Source: Paratinospora sagittata | Taxonomy: Eukaryota > Streptophyta > Magnoliopsida > Ranunculales > Menispermaceae | NCBI GenBank assembly: GCA_035771175.1 | Contig: CM069612.1 | Span: forward strand, 22,736,987 to 22,800,986 | Reading direction: 5' to 3' | DNA length: 64,000 nucleotides | Shown here: positions 54,012 to 64,000 of the stretch, piece after piece | Numbering within the stretch: position 1 is the stretch's first letter | Layout of the letters: the number at the start of each line of letters is the position of its first letter | Program-made: the position numbers and the translations under genes | The notes under the pieces: generated by a model | The model's database searches: none | Told to the model about the DNA's origin: nothing | Seen by the model: only the letters and a program-made list of their open reading frames with translations

Positions 54012-54122
54012 ATGCTCAACAATGAGCGGAGGAGGAGGGTCAATGGGGCAACGAAGTTCAAGCCACGGATCATTGTCGACGAAAGATGTTTTTGTGTCAA
54101 TTCAAGGGTTGAATGCGAATAA
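54012..54122 (+). promoter_or_regulatory. Out-of-frame upstream ORF overlapping the DUF616 start
   Basis: The first ATG near the start codon is at 54012, ten bases before the main ATG and in another frame. It opens 36 codons and stops at 54120-54122. Ribosomes starting there would miss the main ORF, so leaky scanning would be needed. Confidence 0.4.
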
Positions 54123-57100
54123 TGTTGGTGTTGTGTGGCGGAAATCTAACAAGGGGAGTAGTGGTAAGAAGGAGAGGTTTCTTCCTAGGGTCAGCAAATT
54201 TGCTTTCAGAAGGAGAGTTAGAACGTTTGTTCTGCTAGCGGTGGCTATAATATTCTGTGTACTTGTCTTGTCTACTGTGATAAAAGGTTGGTGTTTCTGT
54301 TTTTGTTTTTGTTTTTTTTTTTTCTGGATGTTGTTATGTAATTGGACGCAGCTTATATGAACTAGGTCTGATATTCTTGGTATTACTTTGTGTTGACTTA
54401 GAAGTGCTAATAATCTATGGTTCAGTAATGAATATCATTGGATTCAACCTATATTTTGCTTGTTGAAGGCTTTGTTCTTTGCGTACTCATGCATCAAACT
54501 TGTAAAGTGTGGAATGAGATCCAAAATTCAGTATTTTCTGAACAGAAATTTTAGAACGACCCAAAAAATATACCGAAATATATATCCTAAGTGATGTGGT
54601 GAGTGATTAGAAGTTTGTTTCTTTTTTTTTTCTTTCTCCGAGTATGTATTTTGGGTCGTTTTAGCTTTTTGGCTCTTTGCTGAGAGATCTACTATAAAAA
54701 AAGACATGATGTTTGGATAAGTTTAAAGAGCCAATGTATGGAAATGTGAAAAATTGGGTTGATTAATTTTATCATCCAATGAGAGTCCTGTCTGATTAAT
54801 GGAGCCTATTCCATTAATGATTGGGTTCTAAATTGGGAGTATTGTTTGTAATTGCTATGATTGTTTGGGTTGTATCTTGTGGATGTTTTTTTTTTTTTTT
54901 TTTCTGTTTTTGCTATGTCATGTAGCCTTTGAATTGTTGACGCTTTATTTGTTGCTATTAATATAAGCTGTTTGTCTCTGTTTCAAAAAAAAAGAGAGTC
55001 CTGTCTGTGTCATAGGATGGATACATGGTTGCTGTGAATACCCGGACTTCCCAATGAAAGTCTGCATTGGCTTCTCAGTTTCGAATGCAGCTAGGTTTTG
55101 ATTTGATATGTTTGGAATCCAGATATATATATATTTCTGTTGTAGTATTTAGTATCAGAAATCTGTCATTAGTATTATAAGTTCATTTAGTTAACAAGTG
55201 AATTCTATGGTTATGGTATATTTTCAGAGGAAGTGGAGCATGGAGGCATTGTCATGGATTGTAGGTCTACTGCATGTCTTCAAAGCCAGAGACTGAACAA
55301 CAGCATATTTTCAAAATATCCCGAGCTTTTGAGCGCAAAAGAACAAGATAACAGGAAAGTTAACAGCCCTTCTTTACCAGATAGCATGGCAGTTAGTGGG
55401 AAGAACAAAAGTCGGCTCTCTTCTCACAATGCTGTGGGAAGTTCTCTTCCTCCTGGGCATCCATGTGAAAAATTTTCACTCCCACCTCCTCCCGTTGATA
55501 AGAAACGAACTGGCCCACGTCGTAAGTTTGAGAAGCTGAAGGTTTTTTTTTTTTTTTCCAGATTTTACGTCTTTCCAGAAGTTTTTGTTTAATATTTTAT
55601 CATTACTGCACAAATAAACTTTCCATTATATGGCATGTGTAGATGCATTCTTATTATCAATATGGCTACTTGTTCACCTCTAATAGCTATTTGCCTTTTT
55701 TTTTTCTTTTTTTCTTTTTTTTTCTGTTTTTCTTTCAGCATGTCAAGTGTGTTACTTATCTGTTGAGGAGGCCATACTCCAAATGCCACTTGTTAGTTCA
55801 TCATCTCCGGTGTTAAGGAATTTAACTTATGTTCAGGAGAAAACTTCAATTATAACTGCGTGGTTTGGAGGTTCTGTGTTTGGAGGACATCCTTCTCTAA
55901 AGCAGAGGAGTGATTCTTTTGATATAAAAGAGTCCATGAATGTGCATTGCGGGTATTTATTTTCATGTCTCATGCTTTATATTCTCTCCAACTTTTTTGA
56001 ATTTCGGTCATTCTCCTCCTAGAAAGAAAGAACTGTCCAATCATTCCTAATTTTCACCATTCAAATTTACATCCAAGCACAACTTGTGACTTGTTCCAAT
56101 AATTCTACCCTGCAGTGTTTATCTTTCACGTTTCTTAATTTTCTTTTATCATTTTTTCCATTGTTCAGATTTGTTAGAGGAGATAAACCTGGTAGGCAGT
56201 CTGGATTTGACATTGATGATTCTGACCTTATTGAAATGGAACAATGCCAGGGTGTTGTTGTTGCTTCAGCCATATTTGGTATGTTGTTCATATCATCAGA
56301 CTATGACTTCTCTTTTTTAGATGGTTTTAGATGATGAATTTTCACATTCGTTCATTGTTGAACAGGAAACTTTGATGTAATTCAGCAGCCAAAAAATATC
56401 AGTGAAATTGCAAAGAAAAGTGTCTGCTTTTTTATGTTCATAGATGAAGAAACTGAAGCAGATTGGAGAAATTCTAGTATCCTGGATGATGAAATGAGGG
56501 TTGGACTGTGGAGAACTGTTGTGGTTCGCAACCTTCCTTATGTTGATCCAAGACGCAATGGAAAGGTAAATATGCTTTTTCTTTTGTTCATTTTGTTTCA
56601 TGGTAAAAAGGTACCGATTATATTAATGGTGGTCCCTTCTAACACTAGCTTTTGACGAGTTGCTAGGCTACAAACTTCTTTCATCCGAGCACTAGACTAA
56701 GACTATCTAATTGCATTACAAATGCAAAATGTCCATGCTCATACTAATATTCCAATGCTATCTATGATCTACACTTCCATATGTACCATCCATTAAGCAA
56801 CATTCTGTGTTTGACGCTGAAATAGATGTCACTACCAAGGACTTGATTACTTGTAATAGGAAAACATGCAATGATGTACCTCTCTCTTAAATTACCTAGG
56901 GAATGAACTAACCTTGTTTCATAAGGAAAATCACCTGCTATCTGGAAATTATAATGTGCTTAGTTCTGCAAATATTTTGCTAGGTGGTTATTATAATGAA
57001 GTTTGTCCAGATAAGTCTAGGTTGAAGTTCAAAGTCAATAGAGATTCTGTGAGGAAGTCCATTCCATTAGCGCTGATTGTAAATTTGCAGTACAGTTTCA

Positions 57101-60100
57101 AAATAAAGTGGCTCTTAGTAATAGTAGTTGGAATCACAAAAAATGGTGAATAGTATGATTTATGATTCATGATTCAATTCACCAAAAAATGATCCAAATC
57201 AGGTTCCTAAATCACTATACTTGTGGATTACGAGTAAATTGGCTCCAATCAGATCAATTGGTGGTGCGAGAAAATTGGATTGAACTAGTCCAAATAGCTA
57301 ACTGAATCACGGTGAATTAGTCTGAATCATTTATTAGCCAAAATAACGCCAATGCCCATATATATGGGTATTTAATACATAAATGTATACAATTTACATT
57401 TGTATTGTGAATCTTATAATCCATTGATTCAAATCCGGATTCGATTCACCAAGCCCCAAAAAGATTCATTTTTGATTCATGATTTTGATAACAATGGCTC
57501 TAGCCTCTCTTTTAGTTAGTTCTTGAAAAATAATCTCAAATATTTCTAATGTATTCTAGAATGGAAGTGAAAATATTCTTCAAATCAATAATTGTTGCAC
57601 CTTAGGAGGTAATTCTAGATGACCAACTCTACTTTGAGGTTTCTCCAATTAGTGTATTATTACTACTCAAGCACCATGTTTGCCCCTCTCCTACCTAGAG
57701 CTGAAATCAATTATGGGAAATATTTTAGATTGACAACTACTTTTTACACAAATTTTCCCATTCATATTCATTGTCCCTGCTCCATTCAGTGTCCCCTTCC
57801 TCCCCCTACCTGAAGTCCCAAAAGAACAAAGAAGAAGAAAATTCAGGAAGAAAAAGGAACATTTATTCTCCTCTTTGTAAGAGGGGAATGTGCTTTTATT
57901 TCCCTCCAACTTCATACTCTTCGTATGCAGGTTTTTATTTCCCTCTTCTTCTTCTTCTTCTTCAAAAAATAATAATACTTATGCCCAATTTTTAAAAATT
58001 CTGACACTTATACCCAAATTTTAATAGTAAACTAGCCATGTGATCAGTTTGCTAATGTTTTGTTTTTATTTTCCAATCCATGTTTTTCTTAAAGACACCT
58101 CTAATGTAATATGTTTAAACATTGAAGGCATCTTCAGTGCTTAAAAAACTTACTTATGTTAACGTTGCAGGCGTCTTTCACGCCTTCAGTGTAAATTTTT
58201 TTTCATGTGTCTTTTAGGAAGACACCTTCAGTTTTTAAAAAGTTACATTAGAGGAGTCTTTCTTAAAAATTATAAGTGTCATAATTTTTAAAAGTTAGGC
58301 ACCAGTGACATTATTTTTTTTAACGAGGGTAATCTAGTCAAAAACCCTTATTGGGAATTTATTGAACCTTCTAATTTGTTGCATAAGATAAATTTGCATG
58401 TATTTGGTACAAATACAAGATCATGAATGAAGGAGTATTTAAATTAATTAAAAGGTTCTGTTTGGCAAATCTTTTGATTTGTTCATTAGTTTAATCCTAT
58501 GATTTTACCATTATGTGTTGAAAGAAATAAATTTTGTCATTTTATTGCTCTCTTTCAGTATCTCAATCTGTGTGTTTCTGTATGCTATGTATACAACAAT
58601 GTCTCCTTATATCTAGTGGTATTTTTATTAAGATTCTCATCTCAATAGAGTGACAGTATGATTGGAAAAGTTGGCATTTAAAAAGAACTATGTGAAAGTT
58701 TGACAGTTGGATGATGGTATTACCTTTTATTTGGTTATGCTAGGTTAAAATAACATTCATAAATGATTAATATTTTTAGCTTTTCTTTATCCAAAAGAAA
58801 GAAGCTATTGCATATTGACTATAAGTCTATTATATAGATTTGCTATTGTATGTATTTTCTTTCATGATTGAGATTAATTAGGCCCTTCCACGAAAGATCT
58901 GAAAGCAACAGGTAGCATCTTTGCTGGCCTATTAACTAGAGTGAACCTTTGATAGGTACCAAAACTTCTTCTTCATCGTCTTTTTCCAAATGCTCGGTAT
59001 TCTATATGGATTGATGGAAAGCTTGAGCTTGTTGTGGATCCCTATCAGATTCTAGAGAGGTAAATTTTGTCTAGTCCCAGATTTCTATAATTATAGCTGT
59101 GAATATTATATGATAAAGAAACTCAAATTTTTAGAGTTTTTTCTTGGAATCATCATCCAGAGCAATCCTAGGATGTTTATTGTGAAATGTGTTCTCATGA
59201 TCATGTGGCATTTATGATTGTCTGAGTCTGACCACATTTGTGGCAGATTCTTTAGCGCCCTAAGTTGGAGACATTGTTAATGTTTGAGTACTAGGATAGT
59301 TATCACATGATGCACATTTACCGCCCAAGTCAGACTGTGCATGCTCACAGTTATACTTTCTTTATGCAGACTACAATGTGTTTTATCTATTTATAGGTGA
59401 AGTAGTTGTTCATGTTCAAGATTGGTTTTCTTGATGGATGTTATTTGCATATGACATAGTGTTGGTTGATGGGATTGCACTATGCGAATTTCAATTTTGA
59501 GATCTATTTAGAGCTAAGGGCTTCAAAATAAGCTGGCATTGCTGGACCAAAATGGATTTTATAGTAACCCTAGCAAGGAAAGAAATAGAGGGTATTTAAA
59601 AAAAAAAAAGAAAATGACTTGATGTGAAAGAAATACTACAAAGCAACTGGTCACACAATAAATTTATGAGGGATCACTAACGTGGTGGCTTATAGAATTA
59701 TAGATGTTGATGGTCAAAGAGGAGATTTACCTTTTAAATGAAATGCCATGACAATGCAGCCCAAAATTTCAATACAATTTTAAAAGGAGCATCAATTATG
59801 TTTCCATGTTGATAACATTATAATATAAAACTTAAAACTAAAAGAAAATTATGATGACAATAAAAGGATTACAGTGCTTTATGGAGTTGAGTGTTGGTCA
59901 ATCGGAAACAACATTTGAATAGAATGACCATGGCATAAAGAGGATTTTGATACGTGTAAGTGTAATCAAAGATTAAACTCAACTAAACTCATCAAAGCAT
60001 GTTAACAACTACATGGGAACAATTACATGAATCTGTTTCCTCCACTCTACTCTATCAAGGGCTGAGTTGACATTTAAAATGTGTGCTATAAGATTAAAAA

Positions 60101-61887
60101 ATATTGTAACAGCATTGAAGCTTTATCTCAACTACTTGGGGTTTCTACTAAAATTATGTGCACCCCAAATAGTTCAAAAAAGCATATCTGCTCCGGTATG
60201 TGATAAACTAAAGTTTTCTAAAAATTGTTTGTTGGTATGCTAAGAAAGTGGGTAGCAATCTTGTTGGGAAAGAACACCACATTGACTCCCCAAGTTAGGT
60301 ATTGGTGCAAAATTCTGGTTCTCGATCCATGGTTTTGCTAGTTGACAGGAAAATAAACCAACCAGTTTAAGATTGAAGATTTTACTAGTTACTACAAAGA
60401 AAATCAATGGGAAAAAATTATTTCTGCCCATAATTATTCTGGTCTGGATAGCCTGGTTACTGAATTTTAACCAGGGTATTTCTCACCTCTAATTCTTCCC
60501 TTGTAATTGTATCATTTAAAAATGCATTGTAGGCACTTAAAAAACTCATGAATATAAATATTCCAATTCTTCAAGCATCCACATGCTAAGTCTGTTGCTT
60601 TGAATATCTGTTAAATCGTCTCGTGAATTTGTCTTTTTCAGATTCTTGTGGCGGAAAAATGCCACTTTTGCAATCTCCAGGCATTACAAGCGCTTTGATG
60701 TGTTTGAGGAAGCATTAGCTAATAAAGTTGCTGGAAAATATGATAATGCATCCATTGATTTCCAGGTTGAGTTCTACAAGAGAGAGGGTGTAACACCATA
60801 TTCTGAGGCTAAGCTTCCAAAAACTAGTGGTTAGTGTGTGGTTAATCTAATTTTTCTTATTCTTGCTCCACACTGTTTCTGCATCTCTGATTGAATCTTG
60901 TGCTCTACAGATGTTCCTGAAGGCTGTGTGATCATAAGGGAACACATTCCAATTACGAACCTATTTACCTGTCTTTGGTTCAATGAAGTTGACCGATTTA
61001 CTTCTAGGGACCAGATCAGTTTTTCCACTGTAAGGGACAAGATAATGTCAAAAGTAAATTGGGGCATGAACATGTTTATGGACTGTGAAAGGCGCAATTT
61101 TGTGGTTCAGGTAATCTTCTTCCCTTCTCTCTTTTTTTTTTTTTTTTTTTTTTTCTTTTCTAACTTCTCTATTTGAAGCAAAACATTTCTCTTGTAAACC
61201 ACCCTTTATTTCTCAACTATATATTCCGTGCTTTCCCTTTTGAAGATTTTGAGTATGCTGGCAACTGATGTCCTAAATAATTAATATACTTAAATGAACC
61301 TTGCATTATTCAATGTGTCGTTTCTCCATAATCAGCTCGAATTAACCATTTCCCAGGAAATTAAATGTTCATCATTTAAAGGTGGCATTCTCAATCTAAG
61401 CGATGGATTATTCTCATATTACTTCTTTTGTTAAATGTTTTTATCACCATCATATCTGGTGATCCAACTCCACTTTTGGAATTACCAGTGCCTCCCCATT
61501 TTTTTTTTCTTGTCTAAAATCTTGTTCTAACAAAGGAAGCAACTTCTTATTCAATATTCTAGGATTTATGATCATGCAACCTCTGATTCTAGGATAGCTC
61601 TCATGGTTGTATCATCTTGCATCAGTTTGTTTTCTTTTGATTTATCCATTTATTTACGTATACCATACTGCTAATCTTGGATTTGCATTGTGCAGAAATA
61701 CCACAGAGATTTGTTAATGAAGATGTCTCCTCCAACTGGCAATGAAACTCACTATCCACCAGCTCGTGAACCACCGAAGAAACCATTAGCAGAAGCTGTC
61801 ACTGATCCATTTCGCAGGTTGTGGAAGAAGAGCCATGGAAGAGATAGGATATCTGGTTTACCGCATCACCGCAAACGGAAAGTGTAA
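54022..61887 (+). CDS. DUF616 / MUCI70-like glycosyltransferase
   Basis: Nine coding exons: 54022-54286, 55228-55521, 55739-55952, 56169-56278, 56366-56565, 58956-59059, 60642-60829, 60911-61110, 61696-61887; every intron is GT-AG and phases fit, giving 588 aa. The start is ATG 54022 (MSGGGGSMGQRSS); the frame is open further upstream, but no ATG is there. Residues about 69-85 form a type II membrane anchor after a basic stretch. The lumenal part is the PF04765 (TOD1/MUCI70) domain: PCQVCYLSVEEA, TAWFGGSVFGG, VHCGFVRG, GVVVASAIFGNFD, FFMFIDEET, LWRTVVVRNLPY, LLHRLFPNARYSIWIDGKLEL with the likely catalytic DGK, AISRHYKRFDVFEEA, and WFNEVDRFTSRDQISF. MUCI70 of Arabidopsis is a Golgi enzyme needed for seed-coat pectin; that role is inferred here. 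Confidence 0.92.
56566..58955 (+). other. Large intron 5 of the DUF616 gene
   Basis: 2390 bp, normal GTAAAT...GATAG ends. It contains a GATTCA-rich repeat at about 57125-57500 (described separately) and otherwise A/T-rich sequence with a (TTC)n run at about 57945. Confidence 0.8.
57125..57500 (+). repeat. GATTCA-rich dispersed repeat, copy 1
   Basis: Stretches of GATTCA/TGAATC motifs ending TTGATTCATGATTTTGAT and AACAATGG. A related copy lies at about 62440-62760, ending TTCACGATTTTGATTACTA and TGG. Family not identified. Confidence 0.5.
59440..60000 (+). pseudogene. Decayed LINE reverse-transcriptase scrap in intron 6 of the DUF616 gene
   Basis: Short stretches in changing frames read YDIVLVDG, then RAKGFKIS, and later a VLYGVECWSIGN segment at about 59877-59912. 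These are recognisable pieces of a plant RT with a usual (A)DDIVLVDE, ESKGF(R/K)IS, and MLYGTECW order and spacing. Stops and frame changes are frequent. The intron runs 59060-60641. Confidence 0.45.
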
Positions 61888-63935
61888 CCATTCAATTGAT
61901 CCTTTCTTTTCTTTTTCTTTTTTTTTTTTCTTTCTTTTTATCATTTCAATATAAATATTTTTTTTTATCATTCCCATTTCAAATATATTCATTGTAAAAG
62001 TGAACAATTCGGCGGAGTATTATATTAGGTCCTGATCTGAGGGAAGCAGTAAAGTCTGCAAGTGTCAATATCAATTCTTATTTTCTCTGTAAATATCTTA
62101 CATTTTGAATGAAATATCATACAGGTTGCTCATCTCTCCTCTGCAGATAGGCAAATCTTGGTCTTTCTTTTGGAATATCCTCTTTCTTTATGTCATTGTT
62201 TAGGTTGATAATTGCTGTTTAGATTAATAATAATCTATTTACTTAGGTCTTGATGCAACCCTTTGACCCAAATCAAACCTATGAATGAATACCTGGAACT
62301 GAACATATTATCAAATTGTTATGTTCATAAATTGGTAAAAATTCTTGATTGATGGTGTTAATGCCATAGTTTTTGCCTATACTTGTATTACTTAAATTCT
62401 CTTCATTGTATGTTAATAAATTGGCAATTGAACTAAGGTACTGGCCGAACTTGGATAGATAGTTGGACAGGATATAGTAGTATTCACAATTTGATTCACC
62501 TTAGAACGATTCGAATCGGATTCATGAATCGCTATATCTATGAATCGTAATAGTGAATCGCTAGTTGATCTGTAGTGAATTGACTAGAATCGTGAATTTA
62601 TTAAAAAATACTAATGTTTTAATAACCCTATATATACTTAATATATACAAATATATGATTCACATGTGTCGTACGATTCATCGATTCAAACACCAATTTG
62701 ATTTAACAAGCCTTAAAATAATTCACTTCTCATTCACGATTTTGATTACTATGGATAGAAGTTTCAGCATACTAGCAATCCCTTAAATGAAAATCTCTTA
62801 ATTCATAAAAAACCCCTTTTGATTTAGCTTTATGATATGATATAATGTCCTTTGTTAATATTTTAACTGTTGATGATAATGATAAATATAATAAAAAAAT
62901 TGACTCTTTTGGTGATGTGGAATAATGGCATGGTGAAGATATATATCACGAGTACTGCCGACATAAAATACAAATCAAAAGCGTATTTCACATCACATGT
63001 AACATAATACAAGTATCGTACCACATACCTGACAATCTTATTAATATAGTAAGTACGCCTAGCAAATGTATATCATACTATTACAAACATTCTTATTATT
63101 TTCTCAAACTAAACAATACATACACCATAGGAATATGGTTTATTTCAATAAAGTTAACATAGGATATATACTATATTTGGATATACGTATTCTCAATAAG
63201 GTATAGATCATGACTCCCAAGAAAAATCTATTTTGAAGTTTTTTGTATCTATCTTAGGTGGGACCTGATTATTATCATATCTATGAACATGAATCTCATC
63301 CATCATCAAGATTCAACAATCAGTCAGCATATCCAACCAATGAGGCAAGTTGGACAAAAGCATGCCACGTGGTGCTGTTCCATTGATGGGCCCTAGTTCA
63401 TCAGGCCATGACAACATCATTATCATCATCGTCCTTGTTTGACAGAAAGTTTTGCAGTCATTAAAGATTTACAAAAAAAGAAATAGAGAATCTAATGCAA
63501 TGCCTCTATTAAATTAACAACTCCAAAAAACAAAAATAAAAAAAAAGGGCATGGGAAGAAGCAATTTTAGCAGACAACAAGAAGCTCTTTATTTATTTTA
63601 TTTATAGATTACTGAATCGTACATACATATTCATCAACAAATCTCTTCAGCCTCGACAACTGTGTTGGAAGAAGAACAAAAAATCAGTAATAAAATAACC
63701 CAATCCAATCCCCATATCATCCCTTCACGTTTCCTTGTAAAATCTCCCACTTGGGTCCTCAATTCCATGATTTTTAATTATTTTTGATCTTCCATCTTCA
63801 TATACATGTTCACATCTATATGTATATATATGAAATAAAGTAGCTTTTTTTTTTTTTTTTTTTTCCTCTTTCACCATGTTTTCAGATCTCTCAAAAACAG
63901 ATACAATCTCTTAAACTTTTTCATCTGGGTCTGTT
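61888..63935. other. 3' UTR of the DUF616 gene and AT-rich intergenic DNA
   Basis: The first 230 bp should be the 3' UTR. A second copy of the GATTCA-rich repeat is at about 62440-62760. Beyond it no gene is seen. A CCACGTGG G-box at 63363-63370 and a 20-base poly-T at about 63847 are the only landmarks. Confidence 0.5.
62440..62760 (+). repeat. GATTCA-rich dispersed repeat, copy 2
   Basis: Related to 57125-57500: many GATTCA/TGAATCG motifs, ending CACGATTTTGATTACTATGG. It is 553 bp downstream of the DUF616 stop codon. Confidence 0.5.
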
Positions 63936-64000
63936 CTATTTGATCAAATCAATGACATCTTCATCCGGGTTCTGCCTAATTTGCCTTCTCCACTCAGCAA
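63936..64000 (-). CDS. Possible C-terminal end of a minus-strand gene (partial)
   Basis: Reading in from the right edge on the minus strand, one frame ends AEWRRQIRQNPDEDVIDLIK and a TAG at 63938-63936. Composition and lack of A/T bias are protein-like and unlike the flanking sequence, and the DNA to the left looks like a 3' UTR. Only 20 residues are visible, so the family cannot be named. Confidence 0.35.
   Translation of the reverse strand, partial: AEWRRQIRQNPDEDVIDLIK

Overview
The window is nuclear DNA of a flowering plant, most likely a eudicot. It is AT-rich, its genes are split by short GT-AG introns, and it carries plant families: an L-type lectin receptor kinase, a DUF506 protein, a GT14 glucuronosyltransferase-like enzyme and a DUF616/MUCI70-like enzyme. 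It also holds plant-type Gypsy elements, plant LINEs, SINE-like copies and MITEs. I see no rRNA, tRNA gene, CRISPR array or organelle DNA.

1-32.4 kb is a nest of transposable elements. A truncated LINE lies at 1-1805 on the minus strand. A second LINE-type RNase H scrap near 3.2 kb is interrupted by a short poly-A insertion. From 3643 to 32425 lies one old Gypsy element of the Tat lineage in minus orientation, with two 879-bp LTRs that differ at roughly one base in eight. Its gag-pol (26.8-31.4 kb) is frameshifted and has lost the catalytic part of reverse transcriptase. Between pol and its 3' LTR it carries an extra gene on the opposite strand (4906-26153), with its own TATA box and apparent introns. 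That extra gene was split by a very young Tekay/Del-like chromovirus. The chromovirus is present as a tandem LTR-int-LTR-int-LTR (6395-25372) with 3018-bp LTRs and two uninterrupted 1574-codon polyprotein ORFs, flanked by the 5-bp duplication AAAAG. With one copy of the duplication discounted, the split reading frame is in register on both sides.

32.4-45 kb is gene space. A GT14 gene (four coding exons, plus strand, about 34.2-36.4 kb) converges on a DUF506 gene (minus, 37.1-38.6 kb). The DUF506 gene's second intron seems to have lost its GT donor. Its upstream region holds five CACGTG cores in about 420 bp. An intronless clade-VII-like lectin receptor kinase follows (minus, 42.5-44.6 kb).

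45-53.5 kb has no gene that I can support. It holds SINE-like copies with pol III boxes, a tandem 162-bp repeat, decayed LTR fragments, and three consecutive TA-flanked MITE hairpins near 51 kb. 53.6-62.1 kb is a nine-exon DUF616/MUCI70-like gene (588 aa, plus strand) with two large introns that contain repeat debris. The last 2 kb is AT-rich and ends in what may be the 3' end of a further minus-strand gene.

The host genes are unrelated single genes rather than a pathway, although two of them (GT14 and DUF616) are Golgi-type cell-wall glycosylation families. The most unusual structure is the nested retrotransposon locus.
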